A stretch of DNA of 64,000 bases from Chlamydiota bacterium (GTDB lineage Bacteria > Chlamydiota > Chlamydiia > Chlamydiales > JAAKFR01). A program made the translations under genes and the position numbers. The notes beneath the pieces were generated by a model. The model did not search any database. It had not been told where the DNA came from and worked only from the letters and a program-made list of their open reading frames with translations. The DNA lies in assembly GCA_021772455.1 (NCBI GenBank), contig JAJFLY010000015.1, forward strand, positions 1 through 64,000. Direction: 5' to 3'. This document shows, piece by piece, positions 7,926-17,362 of this stretch (position 1 is the first letter of the stretch; the number at the start of each line of letters is the position of its first letter).

Positions 7926-9359
7926 TTAATACACTTGTGGATCTGTAGGAGCCTCCCCAAGATACCCCTCACACTTGAAAATCAGCGCATATTTTACAGG
8001 CGCTCCCATCCAAGAATACAGAGGATAAGCTCCGACGTAAGAAACATTGTCAAAGTAGGGTTTGAGCCGCTCAAGATAGTGTTGCTCATACCATGGAATC
8101 GATTCTACATTCGTTTTTTCCAACATAACAAAGAATCCTGTTTTCCCAACCTCCTGTTCTTGCATTTGCGGCCAGTAGGAAAACTGATTTTTGCGCGTCT
8201 CGCTGATATTGAAAAAATAGGCACGCTTCTGCTCTGGACCATAAAAACTTAAAATACTAGCTGCTTGATACTTATTTCCTAATAAGAAATCCGTTTTAGG
8301 ATTATAGCCAGCCTCTTCCAAAGCAGGCTTCACCTGATCCCAACCCACTGAGTGGCGAAACGTGTACCACGGTAGAAACAACGCAATACAAACCATTGCG
8401 ATCGAAAACCACGTTCCAATATGGAGCCAAACGCGAAAACGGGGATAGGCGACCCATGCAACCAATACCATACCCGGCGGATAGAGATAGGCAGCCCAAT
8501 TGGGTTGTATCTTATTAACGATAGAGGTTCCAAAATAGAAGAGAACAGCGAGTGGAAAAGCGCTGCAAAATAAAAGGGCGCGGTTACTTTGCTTCCACAG
8601 TTGGATGAAGGCTGCAACTAACAGAGCAAAGAACACGGGGGAAAGAAGTCCGATCTGAGCTGCCAAAAAGTCAAAGAAATTCCCTTTTTTAGCCCCTCCA
8701 ATTGCGCCGCTTACATGTTTAAAAGTCGCCCATTCATGCGCCATGTTCCAGTAGACAGGTGGAAGAAGGGCGAAAAGCGAGATGATAATCCCCCAAATAA
8801 CGCTCCATTTGCGCATCTTAGGGAAGAAGAGAAAGAAAAATAGGACAAAAGGCCACAAGGCAAACGCCGTCCACTTGTAGAGAGCTCCTAAAAGAATCCA
8901 CACACCTGCCAGAGGGTAGTTAGGTCCCTCTTCATCGTTTATCCCTTTTGCAATGACCGCGATTCCTATCACCAAAAAGAGGATAGCTCCCCCATCGGTG
9001 GTCGCGGCTAGAGAGAGATAGATACCGAGGGGCGAAAAGGCCATGACGATGGCCGCCCAAAAAGAGGTTTTTTCCGACTGCCCAGATGACCGGGCAAGAT
9101 AATAGACAGCCATAGCAAGTAAAAAGCCGATCGCAAGAGCACCTACGCGCACACCAAATGCCGTATGTCCAAAGAGTGCTGTTGATCCCCAGATTTGCCA
9201 CGCAATAGCTGGCGGTTTGGAATAATAACCCCAGTCTAAGGCACGGCTCCACGTCCAGTATTGCGCCTCATCAGGAGAGAGCCCCACATGGTAGAAAGCG
9301 ATCAAAAGCCCCAGTACAACGGCTTTTAGCAAAAGTAAAACAACTAGAGTTTTTTTCAT
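7926..9359 (-). CDS. ArnT/PMT-like glycosyltransferase family 39 membrane protein
   Basis: 477 residues, highly hydrophobic, with about ten or more membrane segments. The first periplasmic loop has GLSPDEAQYWTWSRALDWGY, then SKPP. The Asp-Glu followed by YW is the acidic active-site signature of GT39/GT83 enzymes (protein mannosyltransferases, ArnT), which use polyprenyl-phosphate sugars as donors. The substrate cannot be told from sequence; modification of LPS lipid A or of a protein are both possible. The start overlaps the sdhB stop by 4 nt, so it is probably co-transcribed at the end of the sdh operon. Confidence 0.82.
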   Translation of the reverse strand: MKKTLVVLLLLKAVVLGLLIAFYHVGLSPDEAQYWTWSRALDWGYYSKPPAIAWQIWGSTALFGHTAFGVRVGALAIGFLLAMAVYYLARSSGQSEKTSFWAAIVMAFSPLGIYLSLAATTDGGAILFLVIGIAVIAKGINDEEGPNYPLAGVWILLGALYKWTAFALWPFVLFFFLFFPKMRKWSVIWGIIISLFALLPPVYWNMAHEWATFKHVSGAIGGAKKGNFFDFLAAQIGLLSPVFFALLVAAFIQLWKQSNRALLFCSAFPLAVLFYFGTSIVNKIQPNWAAYLYPPGMVLVAWVAYPRFRVWLHIGTWFSIAMVCIALFLPWYTFRHSVGWDQVKPALEEAGYNPKTDFLLGNKYQAASILSFYGPEQKRAYFFNISETRKNQFSYWPQMQEQEVGKTGFFVMLEKTNVESIPWYEQHYLERLKPYFDNVSYVGAYPLYSWMGAPVKYALIFKCEGYLGEAPTDPQVY

Positions 9360-10120
9360 TCACGATCCTGGAAGCTTAAAAGATCACGGAAGCCCTGAAG
9401 GGTAACATCTCGACCGATATCGGCGATACTATCTGTTAAGGGAATGTTCTTTGGGCACACCTCAACACAATTTTGGGCATTGCCACAGTCGCTAATTCCC
9501 CCTTCCTCCATCAATGGGCGCAAGCGCAAGCGGCGTTGCAACTTACCTGTAGGATGGGCATTAAAAAGACGCACTTGTGAAATCGGAGCTGGCCCCACAA
9601 ATTTCGAGCGTTCATTGATTTGTGGACACGCCTCGGAGCAACAGCCGCACGTCATGCACGTCGAAAGAGAGTACATCACCTCTTGCTTGGACTGAGAAAT
9701 CAGCGGTCCATAGCCAGATTCACGCGATCCTTCGGTATCGATCCACCCATGCACGTGTTTAAGATTCTCAAACATACGAGTTCGATCCACTATAAGATCG
9801 CGTACAAGAGGAAATTTTGTGAAAGGGGCGAGGGTGATGACATTCTTTCCCGTATCGCGGATATAATTTTCAATGAGAGCGGTGCACGCTTGGCGAGGGA
9901 AGCCATTGACAAGCATAGAGCACGAGCCACACACCTCCTCCAAACACCCTTGCTCCCACACGATGGGCTTGACCTTTTCTCCTGCGCGATTCACTGGGTT
10001 TTTCTGAATTTCCATCAAAGCACTGATCACATTCTCTGAAGAGCGCAAAGGGAGCTCAAACTCTTCCCAGTATTGCTTGCCGGGTGCACCACGAAAGATT
10101 TTTAAAATAAATGTGTTCAT
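9356..10120 (-). CDS. sdhB: Succinate dehydrogenase iron-sulfur subunit
   Basis: 254 residues. Three cluster motifs are visible: the [2Fe-2S] ligands in CLEEVCGSCSMLVNG with a later Cys (RQAC), the [4Fe-4S] set CMTCGCCSEACPQ, and the [3Fe-4S] set CGNAQNCVEVCPKNIP. It passes electrons from the FAD of SdhA to the quinone site in the membrane subunit. It overlaps sdhA by 4 nt (ATGA) and lies in the order sdhC-sdhA-sdhB, as in other chlamydiae and Bacillus-type complexes. Confidence 0.96.
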   Translation of the reverse strand: MNTFILKIFRGAPGKQYWEEFELPLRSSENVISALMEIQKNPVNRAGEKVKPIVWEQGCLEEVCGSCSMLVNGFPRQACTALIENYIRDTGKNVITLAPFTKFPLVRDLIVDRTRMFENLKHVHGWIDTEGSRESGYGPLISQSKQEVMYSLSTCMTCGCCSEACPQINERSKFVGPAPISQVRLFNAHPTGKLQRRLRLRPLMEEGGISDCGNAQNCVEVCPKNIPLTDSIADIGRDVTLQGFRDLLSFQDRE

Positions 10121-11991
10121 ATCGGTAATGTGATGTGCTTCGGAATATTTTTCAACTCGTGATGTGCTTTTTTAGCGACCGTATAATCCCGTGTTACCGG
10201 CTCAACATGACACGTGTTGACCTCCTCATAGGAAATTTCAGGCTCGTCTGGGGCGTAGGTCGCGATTGTCGTTTTTAACCAATTTTTATCATCACGCTCG
10301 GGAAACTCAGGCTTAAAATGTGACCCACGAAACTCATCGCGTAAAAGCGCGCCTTTGGTCATCACAAGCGCAAGCTCTAGCATCGATCCAAATTGTTGGG
10401 CAAATTGGAAGGTCTGATTGGCAAACATGCCTCGATCATCAAGAGAAACACGTCCATACCTCTCTCTAAGCTCTTTAATTTTATCGAGCGTTTTTTTCAA
10501 ATCGATATTGTTACGCTTAACCGTAACATTTTGGATCATCACCTCTGCCAATTCGTCGTGCAGAAGATGGACATTTTCCGGCCCATCGCGCTTAATCAAC
10601 TCTTGCTTGAAAGCCTCCTCAACTGCAACCGCATCCTTGTAAGAAGCTTCGGAACACTCGCCCATGACGGTATCGAGATAGCGAGGCACCTCATCACCGG
10701 TTAAAAGCCCACTATACATGCATGAAAGAAGCGAATTGGCTCCGAGGCGGTTGGCCCCATGATACTGGTAATCCGACTCTCCACAGTTAAAACAGCCTGG
10801 TAAATTGGTCATTTGGCGAAAACGATGTTCCCGATCAGGATCGTCAGCTGCTGGCCAATCGACCCACGCTCCTCCCATCGAATAATGGACCGCAGGAAAA
10901 ATCTTCATCGGCTTATGTCGTGGATCATCTCCAGTAAATTTCTGGTAGATGTCCAACACTGCTTCAAGCTTATGTTTTGTCTCCTCGGGAAGATGACGCA
11001 CATCGAGATAGACTTGATTTTCGCCATCAACTCCAAGACCTAACTCGCAAACACGCAATACCTCGCGCGCGCCCACATCGCGACTCACCAAATTCCCATA
11101 TCCTGGATACATCTCCTCGAGGAAATACCAAGGCTCACCCGTCTGTCCACATTGAATCGTCTCACCACTGGGCGCTAGTATGGTTTTCGATGCATCCCCC
11201 GGCACCCAAACGCGTCCCCCCTCGCCCCTTACAGATTCGGAGATCAAGCGCAGTTTATCGCGCCCAGGAATCGCTGTAGGGTGGATTTGGATAAACTCGC
11301 CGTTCGCATAGCGCATCCCTTGCATATAGAGTCGAGCATTGGCAGCTCCCGTACAAAAAGTTGAGTTGGTCGATTGCTTGAAAATAAGCCCAGGACCACC
11401 TGTCGCAATGACAACGGCATCTCCTTTTAACACCTCAAGCTTTTGATTAAAGAGGTTCATGAGGACAATGCCTCGTGCCCGCCCCTCCCCATCGAAGACA
11501 AGGCGCAAAAACTCATGGTTCTCAAATTTTTCGACAAACCCCTTAACCTCCCAACGGCGTACCTGCTCATCGAGGGTGTACATCAACTGCTGGCCAGTTG
11601 AAGCGCCACAAAAAACGGTGCGATTATAGAGCGTTCCCCCAAATCGGCGCGCATCGAGATGACCCGATGGCGTTCTGTTAAATGGGCAGCCAAAACGGTC
11701 CATCATCTGAATGATATGGGGCGCTGCCATGCACATCTCAAGAATCGGCGGTTGATTGGCAAGAAAATCGCCCCCCTTGATCGTATCGTAGGCGTGAATC
11801 TCAGGAGAATCATCTTCTCCTTTCAAGTTGAGAGCGGCGTTAATGCCCCCTTGCGCGCACACAGAGTGGGAGCGCTTAACCTTTGTCACCGAGATGAGCT
11901 TGACGCGGCACCCATTTTCAGCAAGGCGCATCGCCGCCGATAAACCTGCGAGCCCCCCTCCAACAACGATAACATCACGAGTTTGTTTCAT
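10117..11991 (-). CDS. sdhA: Succinate dehydrogenase flavoprotein subunit
   Basis: 624 residues from ATG 11991 ([17 protein letters not shown]). An in-frame start further upstream at 12138 would add 49 residues that merely read through the end of sdhC, so I reject it. FAD-binding GGGLAGLSAAM is followed by RSHSVCAQGGINAA, containing the His that carries covalent FAD. Substrate motifs HPTAIPG and GGRVWV and the C-terminal domain are present. It oxidises succinate to fumarate in the TCA cycle. It overlaps both neighbours by 4 nt. Confidence 0.96.
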   Translation of the reverse strand: MKQTRDVIVVGGGLAGLSAAMRLAENGCRVKLISVTKVKRSHSVCAQGGINAALNLKGEDDSPEIHAYDTIKGGDFLANQPPILEMCMAAPHIIQMMDRFGCPFNRTPSGHLDARRFGGTLYNRTVFCGASTGQQLMYTLDEQVRRWEVKGFVEKFENHEFLRLVFDGEGRARGIVLMNLFNQKLEVLKGDAVVIATGGPGLIFKQSTNSTFCTGAANARLYMQGMRYANGEFIQIHPTAIPGRDKLRLISESVRGEGGRVWVPGDASKTILAPSGETIQCGQTGEPWYFLEEMYPGYGNLVSRDVGAREVLRVCELGLGVDGENQVYLDVRHLPEETKHKLEAVLDIYQKFTGDDPRHKPMKIFPAVHYSMGGAWVDWPAADDPDREHRFRQMTNLPGCFNCGESDYQYHGANRLGANSLLSCMYSGLLTGDEVPRYLDTVMGECSEASYKDAVAVEEAFKQELIKRDGPENVHLLHDELAEVMIQNVTVKRNNIDLKKTLDKIKELRERYGRVSLDDRGMFANQTFQFAQQFGSMLELALVMTKGALLRDEFRGSHFKPEFPERDDKNWLKTTIATYAPDEPEISYEEVNTCHVEPVTRDYTVAKKAHHELKNIPKHITLPI

Positions 11992-12830
11992 TTTAAAATC
12001 ACATTTGTCCAGTAGGTGCCCCAAGCCGACATAAGCCCCAAAAACATCACAACCGCCATCAGCGTTGTGGTGATTTTGCGCATCGTCTTCTGCGAGCGGC
12101 GTGTTAACGTAATCCCCCAGGTAATCATGAGTGTCCACAACCCGTTAAAGGCGTGATAAGTTGCCACGACAACAAAAATAGAATACAAAACAACCATCAT
12201 GGGACTTGTAAACACCTGACGTACAATTAAAAAGAAAGCCGCACCCATACTTGGCGCCTTCGCAATCACTTGGCCATCTTCAGTTGAGAGTTGAACATTC
12301 AGATTTTTAGCTACGCGTGCAAGACCAGGATCGGATTGCAATTGGATAAAATAGAAACTTTTATCCCCATCTTGAATCTTAGTCGGATACTCTACGAAGC
12401 GCATCTGCACCACATGGGCAAGAATACCTACAAGAAGGATCCACGAAGTGATCCGCTGCCACGTGTAGGCTTTGTTGCGTTTGTATTGTGGAAGGGCAGG
12501 TTTCGTCCCATCGGTTTTGCGTGAATTTGATTTCCCCGACAGGGCGTACCACACACCCCATGCACCATGAATCAAGAATGGTAAGCCCAAAAACACGATC
12601 TCGATCACCTTCAAATAAGGAAGGGCGTGGATCGAGTTAACCATCCGAATAAACCCTGACCCTTCATCCTGAAAATAGAGGGCCATCTGTGAATTGACGA
12701 GTAGATGTTCAAACAAATAGATCACAAGCCAAAGACCAAGAATGGAGTGAAGGCGCCGCAAAATAAAGGGGCGCGGTAGCTTTACTTGCTCATCTGAAGG
12801 AAATTCTTTTTCATGAATTGGTGTAGTCAT
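11988..12830 (-). CDS. sdhC: Succinate dehydrogenase cytochrome b-type membrane subunit
   Basis: 280 residues with five predicted membrane helices, like the single large cytochrome b558 anchor of Bacillus-type succinate dehydrogenases. PFILRRLHSILGLWLVIYLF carries a His in the first helix. Further conserved His residues appear in LPFLIHGAWGVWYAL, GILAHVVQMRF and TYHAFNGLWTL, enough for two haems. It is the first gene of the sdhCAB operon; the sdhA start overlaps its stop. Confidence 0.93.
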   Translation of the reverse strand: MTTPIHEKEFPSDEQVKLPRPFILRRLHSILGLWLVIYLFEHLLVNSQMALYFQDEGSGFIRMVNSIHALPYLKVIEIVFLGLPFLIHGAWGVWYALSGKSNSRKTDGTKPALPQYKRNKAYTWQRITSWILLVGILAHVVQMRFVEYPTKIQDGDKSFYFIQLQSDPGLARVAKNLNVQLSTEDGQVIAKAPSMGAAFFLIVRQVFTSPMMVVLYSIFVVVATYHAFNGLWTLMITWGITLTRRSQKTMRKITTTLMAVVMFLGLMSAWGTYWTNVILK

Positions 12831-12913
12831 TTCAAGAAAAACTTAGCACCCTGATCTACCTTTGACAACTACAAATTATTATGTTCTGAAACATTATGTT
12901 TTCATGCATAATA

Positions 12914-13161
12914 ATGAATATGGAATTTCTTAATCGCACTGAAGAAATGAGACGACTCGATCGCCTCGCACACTCCAAACAGGGGGGCTTGGCAGTCATT
13001 TGGGGGCGTCGGCGAGTGGGCAACAAGGCGTGAGGGAGTCTATTATGTAGCCGATGAATCAACCCCGTCAGTTCAACGTAAGTATCTTGCACTCGCTCTA
13101 ACAGAGATTTTACCCCGTTTTGCAGAGGTGGAGTATCCCGATTGGCGCTCATTTAGATGCC
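12914..13161 (+). pseudogene. Broken P-loop ATPase (archaeal-ATPase type)
   Basis: The frame starts MNMEFLNRTEEMRRLDRL, reaches the Walker A region LAVIWGRRRVG and then hits a stop at 13031 in place of the expected KT. The next frame (+1) continues with EGVYYVADESTPSVQRKYL and then LPRFAEVEYPDWRSF, which in family members follows the Walker A helix. A short deletion has therefore removed the end of Walker A and shifted the frame. The gene is then cut off by the 3' end of tatD. It belongs to the same broad family as the gene at 6095 but is a different member. A 9-bp inverted repeat (ATTATTATG at 12875, CATAATAAT at 12907) precedes it. Confidence 0.8.
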
Positions 13162-13908
13162 AAAGAAGTTCTGAGCATTAGCAGCAGTGGCAGCCGCAAA
13201 CTCTTCAAATGAGATGCCGCGCGCCTCTGCGAGGCATTTGGCCGTCTCCACAAGATAAGCTGGCTCATTGCGCTTACCACGATAGGGCAAAGGAGCCAAA
13301 TAAGGAGCATCGGTTTCTATCAATAACCGATCGAGAGGGACAAGTCGAGCCACCTCGCGTAGCTCTTCGCTCTTCTTAAACGTAGCGATTCCGCTAAGCG
13401 AAAGGTACCAATCCCGCGCAATCACCTCTTTTGCCTCTTCTAGAGTACCTGTAAAACAGTGGAGCACGCCGCGAACCACTTTTTCGGAGTCGAGAACTCG
13501 GAAAAAATCGTCAAAAGCATCGCGACAATGAATCACAACGGGCAGCTCACATTCGGCAGCAAGCTTGAGGTAGCGACGTAAAAAATCTTGCTGAATCTCC
13601 GCAGAATCGCGCCAGTAGTAGTAGTCGAGCCCCGTCTCCCCAACTGCAACGAGATCGCCAGCGCGTGCATGGGTCGCAAAGGCTTCAAAAGAGGCCTCCC
13701 CTTCCTTCTCGACATCGTGAGGCGTCGTCGAGCCGACAGTATAAATCCAAGGATGTTGTTTAGAAAGGAGGAGCCCGCGTGCGAGCTCCTCAGGATTTGT
13801 GGTGATATTCACAATTTTTTCGACACCATGACTAAATGCCCGCGCGAGAATCTCTTCTAGATCCTCGGCGAGGGCCGCACTACACAGATGTGCGTGCGAA
13901 TCAATCAA
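13153..13908 (-). CDS. tatD: TatD-family metal-dependent deoxyribonuclease
   Basis: 251 residues, a TIM-barrel amidohydrolase relative. Metal ligands are seen as MIDSHAHL (HxH), AVGETGLDYYY (Glu), VIHCRDAFDDF (His), LHCFTGT (His) and LLIETDAPYLAP (Asp). TatD proteins are 3'-5' DNases/RNases involved in DNA repair or RNA turnover. The gene is C. trachomatis CT594-like in position, between sdhC and dsbD, and overlaps the dsbD stop by 8 nt. Confidence 0.93.
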   Translation of the reverse strand: MIDSHAHLCSAALAEDLEEILARAFSHGVEKIVNITTNPEELARGLLLSKQHPWIYTVGSTTPHDVEKEGEASFEAFATHARAGDLVAVGETGLDYYYWRDSAEIQQDFLRRYLKLAAECELPVVIHCRDAFDDFFRVLDSEKVVRGVLHCFTGTLEEAKEVIARDWYLSLSGIATFKKSEELREVARLVPLDRLLIETDAPYLAPLPYRGKRNEPAYLVETAKCLAEARGISFEEFAAATAANAQNFFGI

Positions 13909-16078
13909 CTTGCACCACAGTCTTAGGCGTTTCTAGCTTATCGAGATACTCGTGAACAACTTTACCACTAAGCGTCTGCGGTAAAATGACAGGCTTATCC
14001 TGCATATTGCTCGGATAGAGCACATAAACAGGGACCCCACTGCGCCCTAGCTTTTCGAGCTCAGCTGTGATCACCGGATTTTTTTTCGTCCAGTCGGCTG
14101 TCATCGTCACAACTCCCTTCTCTTCGAATGCCTTCGTGGTATCCGAAGAGCGCAACACAGCTTTATTTGCCTGGCAAATCAAGCACCACTTTGCGGTAAA
14201 ATCGACAAAAACAGGCGTCCCGCTTGCACGCAGCTGCTCGACACGCTCAGGACTATATTTTTCCCAACCGCCATCGGAAACAGCATGCACCCCATCAACT
14301 TCCGTTGCAGCAAAGTCGCGGTGTTGCTTGGCTGTCGAAATCACAGCGCCGCCGCCCACAAAAAGCATTAAAGCTGCAACCCCTGTTGCTACATAACGTG
14401 TCAGTTTACGCTTTGTTGGCACTCCCCATCTTCCAAAGATCCATCCACCTACTGCTAGAACTAAAAGTGCAGCAAGAAGGACGAAAGTAGCCATGTTATC
14501 TGTTTGAGCACCAAATACCCAAACAAGCCATACAACTGTTGCCATCATCAAAAAGCCCATGAGCTGTTTGAAGGTGATCATCCAGTTACCAGGCTTCGGA
14601 AGGAAGCGCACGAGCTTTGGAAAGGCAGAGAAGAGCAGATATGGAAAGGCCATTCCAAGCCCCATCATTGTAAAGATCAAAAGTGCTTGAACAGGAGGCA
14701 ACGTCATTGCAAATCCGAGTGCTGGACCTAAAAGTGGGCCCGTACAAGGAGTAGCTACAAGCGTTGCGAGAACCCCGCTCATAAATGAGCTTTTAAGAGG
14801 TGAGGTTGCTGAGGAAGCCCCCTTATTTCCAAGGGAAATCATCGACGTACCTAGTTCAAAGACTCCAAAGAGACTTAAGCCTAAGAGAAAAAGGATTCCT
14901 GCCAAGATCGCGACAAAAATCGGCTCCTGTAACTGAAAGCCCCAGCCAATCCCTTCACCATAGGCACGCAATACTAAAAGCGCCCCTGAGAGGACCCAAA
15001 ACGAGACCACAACACCTAGCGAAAAGACACCACCGTGTTTCAAAATAACACTGCGTTTCTCTTGGGCCATTTTCACAAAGCCAAATATTTTTAACGCAAT
15101 AACCGGCAAAACGCATGGCATCACATTCAAGATCAAACCACCTAAGAATGCGAAAAGCAGAGCGATTCCAACGCTTGAGACACCATCGAGAGAAACAGGA
15201 GAGCTAGCAGCTCCACCAGATGTATCTACATGGATGGCGCGCTTGACAGTACTTCCCTTTTCAGAGACGAGCAAAACACCTTTGAGCGCTTCGGGTTCGT
15301 TTCCAGCGGTCTTCACATTGAGCGTAATCCCTTCCTTCCCAATAAGGAAAGACTGAGGGGCTGCATAATCGATCACCTCACCTTCATGAGGAATAAATTG
15401 CATCTTTTCAATTTCTCCAAAGCTATCCAGCTTGGGCATGAAGTTCATGACAATCTCATCGGCCTGCATCTGAACAGATAAATCGCCATCTTCCAAGCCT
15501 AGCTGCCTTGGAAGCGCATCACGCGCCTCAGCAAACAAAGCTGACATTTGCGCGTCTACCTTTGGAGCCACGTCAGTGACAGGTAAAGATAATTCTAAAT
15601 GGGCATTGCCCGGAACACACGAATCTTTACACGCAAGCCAATTCACATCAGCTGCGAGCATAACAGGTTGATCTGCCTTAAGATTCTCCGGAGGAGTAAT
15701 CTTCGACATTAGAAGCACCGTATCTGTATACCCAAAGGCAACAAGAGACTCGTTTGTAAATGTTTCTGGATAGGGCCATTCAATCGGACCGGCCGTAAAG
15801 CCTTCCGGCAGTTGCCAGTTCACTTGGGTCGGAAAGCCCGAATCGCCCGGATTTTGCCAATAGGTATCCCACCCATCGGCCATTTTCAACTCAACACCTA
15901 CCCAAAATGGGCGGCCTGGTTGAATCGACTGCTCTTCCGCGACAAGTTCTGCTTTGACAGGTTCGCTGATCGACTCACTGACTGTCGGCGTCTCAGCTGT
16001 AGCCATAGCAGTTAAGGGCGTAAAGAGAAGGAAACAACAGAGCGGGAGTACCCGCTTGAATAAAGAAAACCTTTTCAT
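13901..16078 (-). CDS. dsbD: Thiol:disulfide interchange protein DsbD
   Basis: 725 residues with three parts. After a signal peptide (ending near TAMA) there is a periplasmic N-terminal domain with CKDSCVPG near residue 150. The membrane domain has about eight helices, with transfer cysteines in MPCVLPV and ATPCTGPLLGP. The C-terminal thioredoxin-like domain has WCLICQ near residue 632. It moves electrons from cytoplasmic thioredoxin to periplasmic disulfides. Chlamydial envelopes rely on cysteine-rich outer-membrane proteins, so a reductant supply there makes sense. It is the ortholog of CT595 by context. Confidence 0.95.
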   Translation of the reverse strand: MKRFSLFKRVLPLCCFLLFTPLTAMATAETPTVSESISEPVKAELVAEEQSIQPGRPFWVGVELKMADGWDTYWQNPGDSGFPTQVNWQLPEGFTAGPIEWPYPETFTNESLVAFGYTDTVLLMSKITPPENLKADQPVMLAADVNWLACKDSCVPGNAHLELSLPVTDVAPKVDAQMSALFAEARDALPRQLGLEDGDLSVQMQADEIVMNFMPKLDSFGEIEKMQFIPHEGEVIDYAAPQSFLIGKEGITLNVKTAGNEPEALKGVLLVSEKGSTVKRAIHVDTSGGAASSPVSLDGVSSVGIALLFAFLGGLILNVMPCVLPVIALKIFGFVKMAQEKRSVILKHGGVFSLGVVVSFWVLSGALLVLRAYGEGIGWGFQLQEPIFVAILAGILFLLGLSLFGVFELGTSMISLGNKGASSATSPLKSSFMSGVLATLVATPCTGPLLGPALGFAMTLPPVQALLIFTMMGLGMAFPYLLFSAFPKLVRFLPKPGNWMITFKQLMGFLMMATVVWLVWVFGAQTDNMATFVLLAALLVLAVGGWIFGRWGVPTKRKLTRYVATGVAALMLFVGGGAVISTAKQHRDFAATEVDGVHAVSDGGWEKYSPERVEQLRASGTPVFVDFTAKWCLICQANKAVLRSSDTTKAFEEKGVVTMTADWTKKNPVITAELEKLGRSGVPVYVLYPSNMQDKPVILPQTLSGKVVHEYLDKLETPKTVVQVD

Positions 16079-16165
16079 AATCCCCCGTAATGAAATTGGT
16101 TGTGTAAAAAATTATACATCATCATGATACCTAGAGTAAAGGTTTAAAAAAGTAAGTAACTAACT

Positions 16166-16873
16166 ATGATGCAAATACTAATTACAAATCCGATCATCGA
16201 TGCCTACAGCGTCTCAGACCTATTTGGTAAAATAATTTTTTTATCACTCGTGCTGCTTTCCATGATCACATGGATTATATTTGTACAAAAATTTTTATTA
16301 CAAAGAAACGCAAAACGACAAGGATACGCGTTTGAGTCTTTTTTTCAAAAAAAACGCATGAATCCACTTTCCCTTGAGGCAAATGGAATCCACCCCTATG
16401 CCAGACTCTATCAAACCCTCAAACAACATACATTAGAGCTTCTGGGCAAAAATAAGACCGTCGTGGAGAAACAAAACGTCACCCTTTCAGCCTCCGATAT
16501 CGATTTAATCGAAGCCCACTTAATGAGCACCATCTCCTCTCAAACCAAGAAGATGGAGCGCAATCTCTTTATCCTATCTACTGTCGTAAGCCTCGCCCCC
16601 TTCCTCGGTCTCCTCGGCACAGTGTGGGGAATTCTATTAACATTTAACGAGCTCCAAGCTGGTGCCTCTGTCAACACAAATGCAACTATTATGGGTGGGC
16701 TTGCCATGGCGCTCGGAACGACCATAGCGGGCCTTATCGTCGCAATTCCGGCACTCATCGGCTATAACTACCTCCGCGCATCCATATCGCAGTTTTCAGG
16801 CGAAATGGAAGATTTTTCCCACCACCTCGTAGCTTCAGTGGAGCTTCAGTACCGCCAGGTGGAAGTTACATGA
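16166..16873 (+). CDS. exbB: ExbB/TolQ-type proton channel subunit
   Basis: 235 residues of the MotA/TolQ/ExbB family: one N-terminal helix (IIFLSLVLLSMITWIIF), a cytoplasmic region, then two helices. The second and third carry LSTVVSLAPFLGLLGTVWGI and GGLAMALGTTIAGLIVAIPA, the conserved channel motifs. With ExbD/TolR it converts proton flow into work on the envelope via the TolA/TonB-like protein. It overlaps exbD by 4 nt and is first in the Tol operon, divergent from dsbD. Confidence 0.93.
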   Translation: MMQILITNPIIDAYSVSDLFGKIIFLSLVLLSMITWIIFVQKFLLQRNAKRQGYAFESFFQKKRMNPLSLEANGIHPYARLYQTLKQHTLELLGKNKTVVEKQNVTLSASDIDLIEAHLMSTISSQTKKMERNLFILSTVVSLAPFLGLLGTVWGILLTFNELQAGASVNTNATIMGGLAMALGTTIAGLIVAIPALIGYNYLRASISQFSGEMEDFSHHLVASVELQYRQVEVT

Positions 16874-17271
16874 GAAAAAGACCCCGCGAAACAATGGAAG
16901 AGGCTCCCATCAACCTCACCCCCCTAATTGACGTGGTCTTTGTGATCTTGATTATGTTTATCGTGGTGGCCCCCTTGCTTGAAATGGACCGCATAGAGCT
17001 TGCGAGCGGACCTTCTCAGAAGCAGCCGCCTCAGGCCGAGCAAAACCTCGTTATCCACGTCTTTCCCGACGATACCATCAGCTTTAATAAGCAGCCCGTC
17101 TCGCTTGCGCAGCTTGAGAAGCTACTTGTCCAGGCGCATGTCCAGTACCCAACTAAGCACCCCCAACTCTTCCACGATCGAACCGCCAGATTTGGGACGT
17201 ATCAATCGGTTAAGAACGCTGTCGAGTCTGCTGGTTTTACCGAGCTCGACGTCCTTCTAAAGCCACAATAG
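16870..17271 (+). CDS. exbD: ExbD/TolR-type biopolymer transport protein
   Basis: 133 residues: a short cytoplasmic N-terminus (MRKRPRETMEEAPIN), a single helix LTPLIDVVFVILIMFIVVAP with the essential proton-carrying Asp, and a periplasmic domain. It partners the ExbB protein encoded just upstream (4-nt overlap). After this gene the operon is interrupted by a minus-strand gene before the tolA-like gene. Confidence 0.93.
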   Translation: MRKRPRETMEEAPINLTPLIDVVFVILIMFIVVAPLLEMDRIELASGPSQKQPPQAEQNLVIHVFPDDTISFNKQPVSLAQLEKLLVQAHVQYPTKHPQLFHDRTARFGTYQSVKNAVESAGFTELDVLLKPQ

Positions 17272-17302
17272 AATCACCAAAAAATGATTGCAATCCATAG
17301 GC

Positions 17303-17337
17303 AAAAAAAACGCAGCCCCCAAAAATTAAGGGCTGCG
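17303..17337 (-). terminator. Rho-independent terminator of the beta-barrel gene
   Basis: Read on the minus strand, CGCAGCCC pairs perfectly with GGGCTGCG (arms at 17311–17318 and 17330–17337) and is followed by eight T. It lies 25 bp after the stop of the gene at 17363. On the plus strand there is no T-run, so it mainly serves the minus-strand gene. Confidence 0.85.
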
Positions 17338-17362
17338 AAAACTAACTAAGCAGAGCTAACGA

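Noticed and set aside
10393-12034. Several open plus-strand frames opposite sdhA
   Set aside because: They lie wholly inside a strongly conserved gene and show no family motifs.
11992-12138. 49-residue N-terminal extension of SdhA
   Set aside because: It is only the sdhC 3' end read in another frame; ATG 11991 gives the standard GGG FAD-binding start and a 4-nt overlap.
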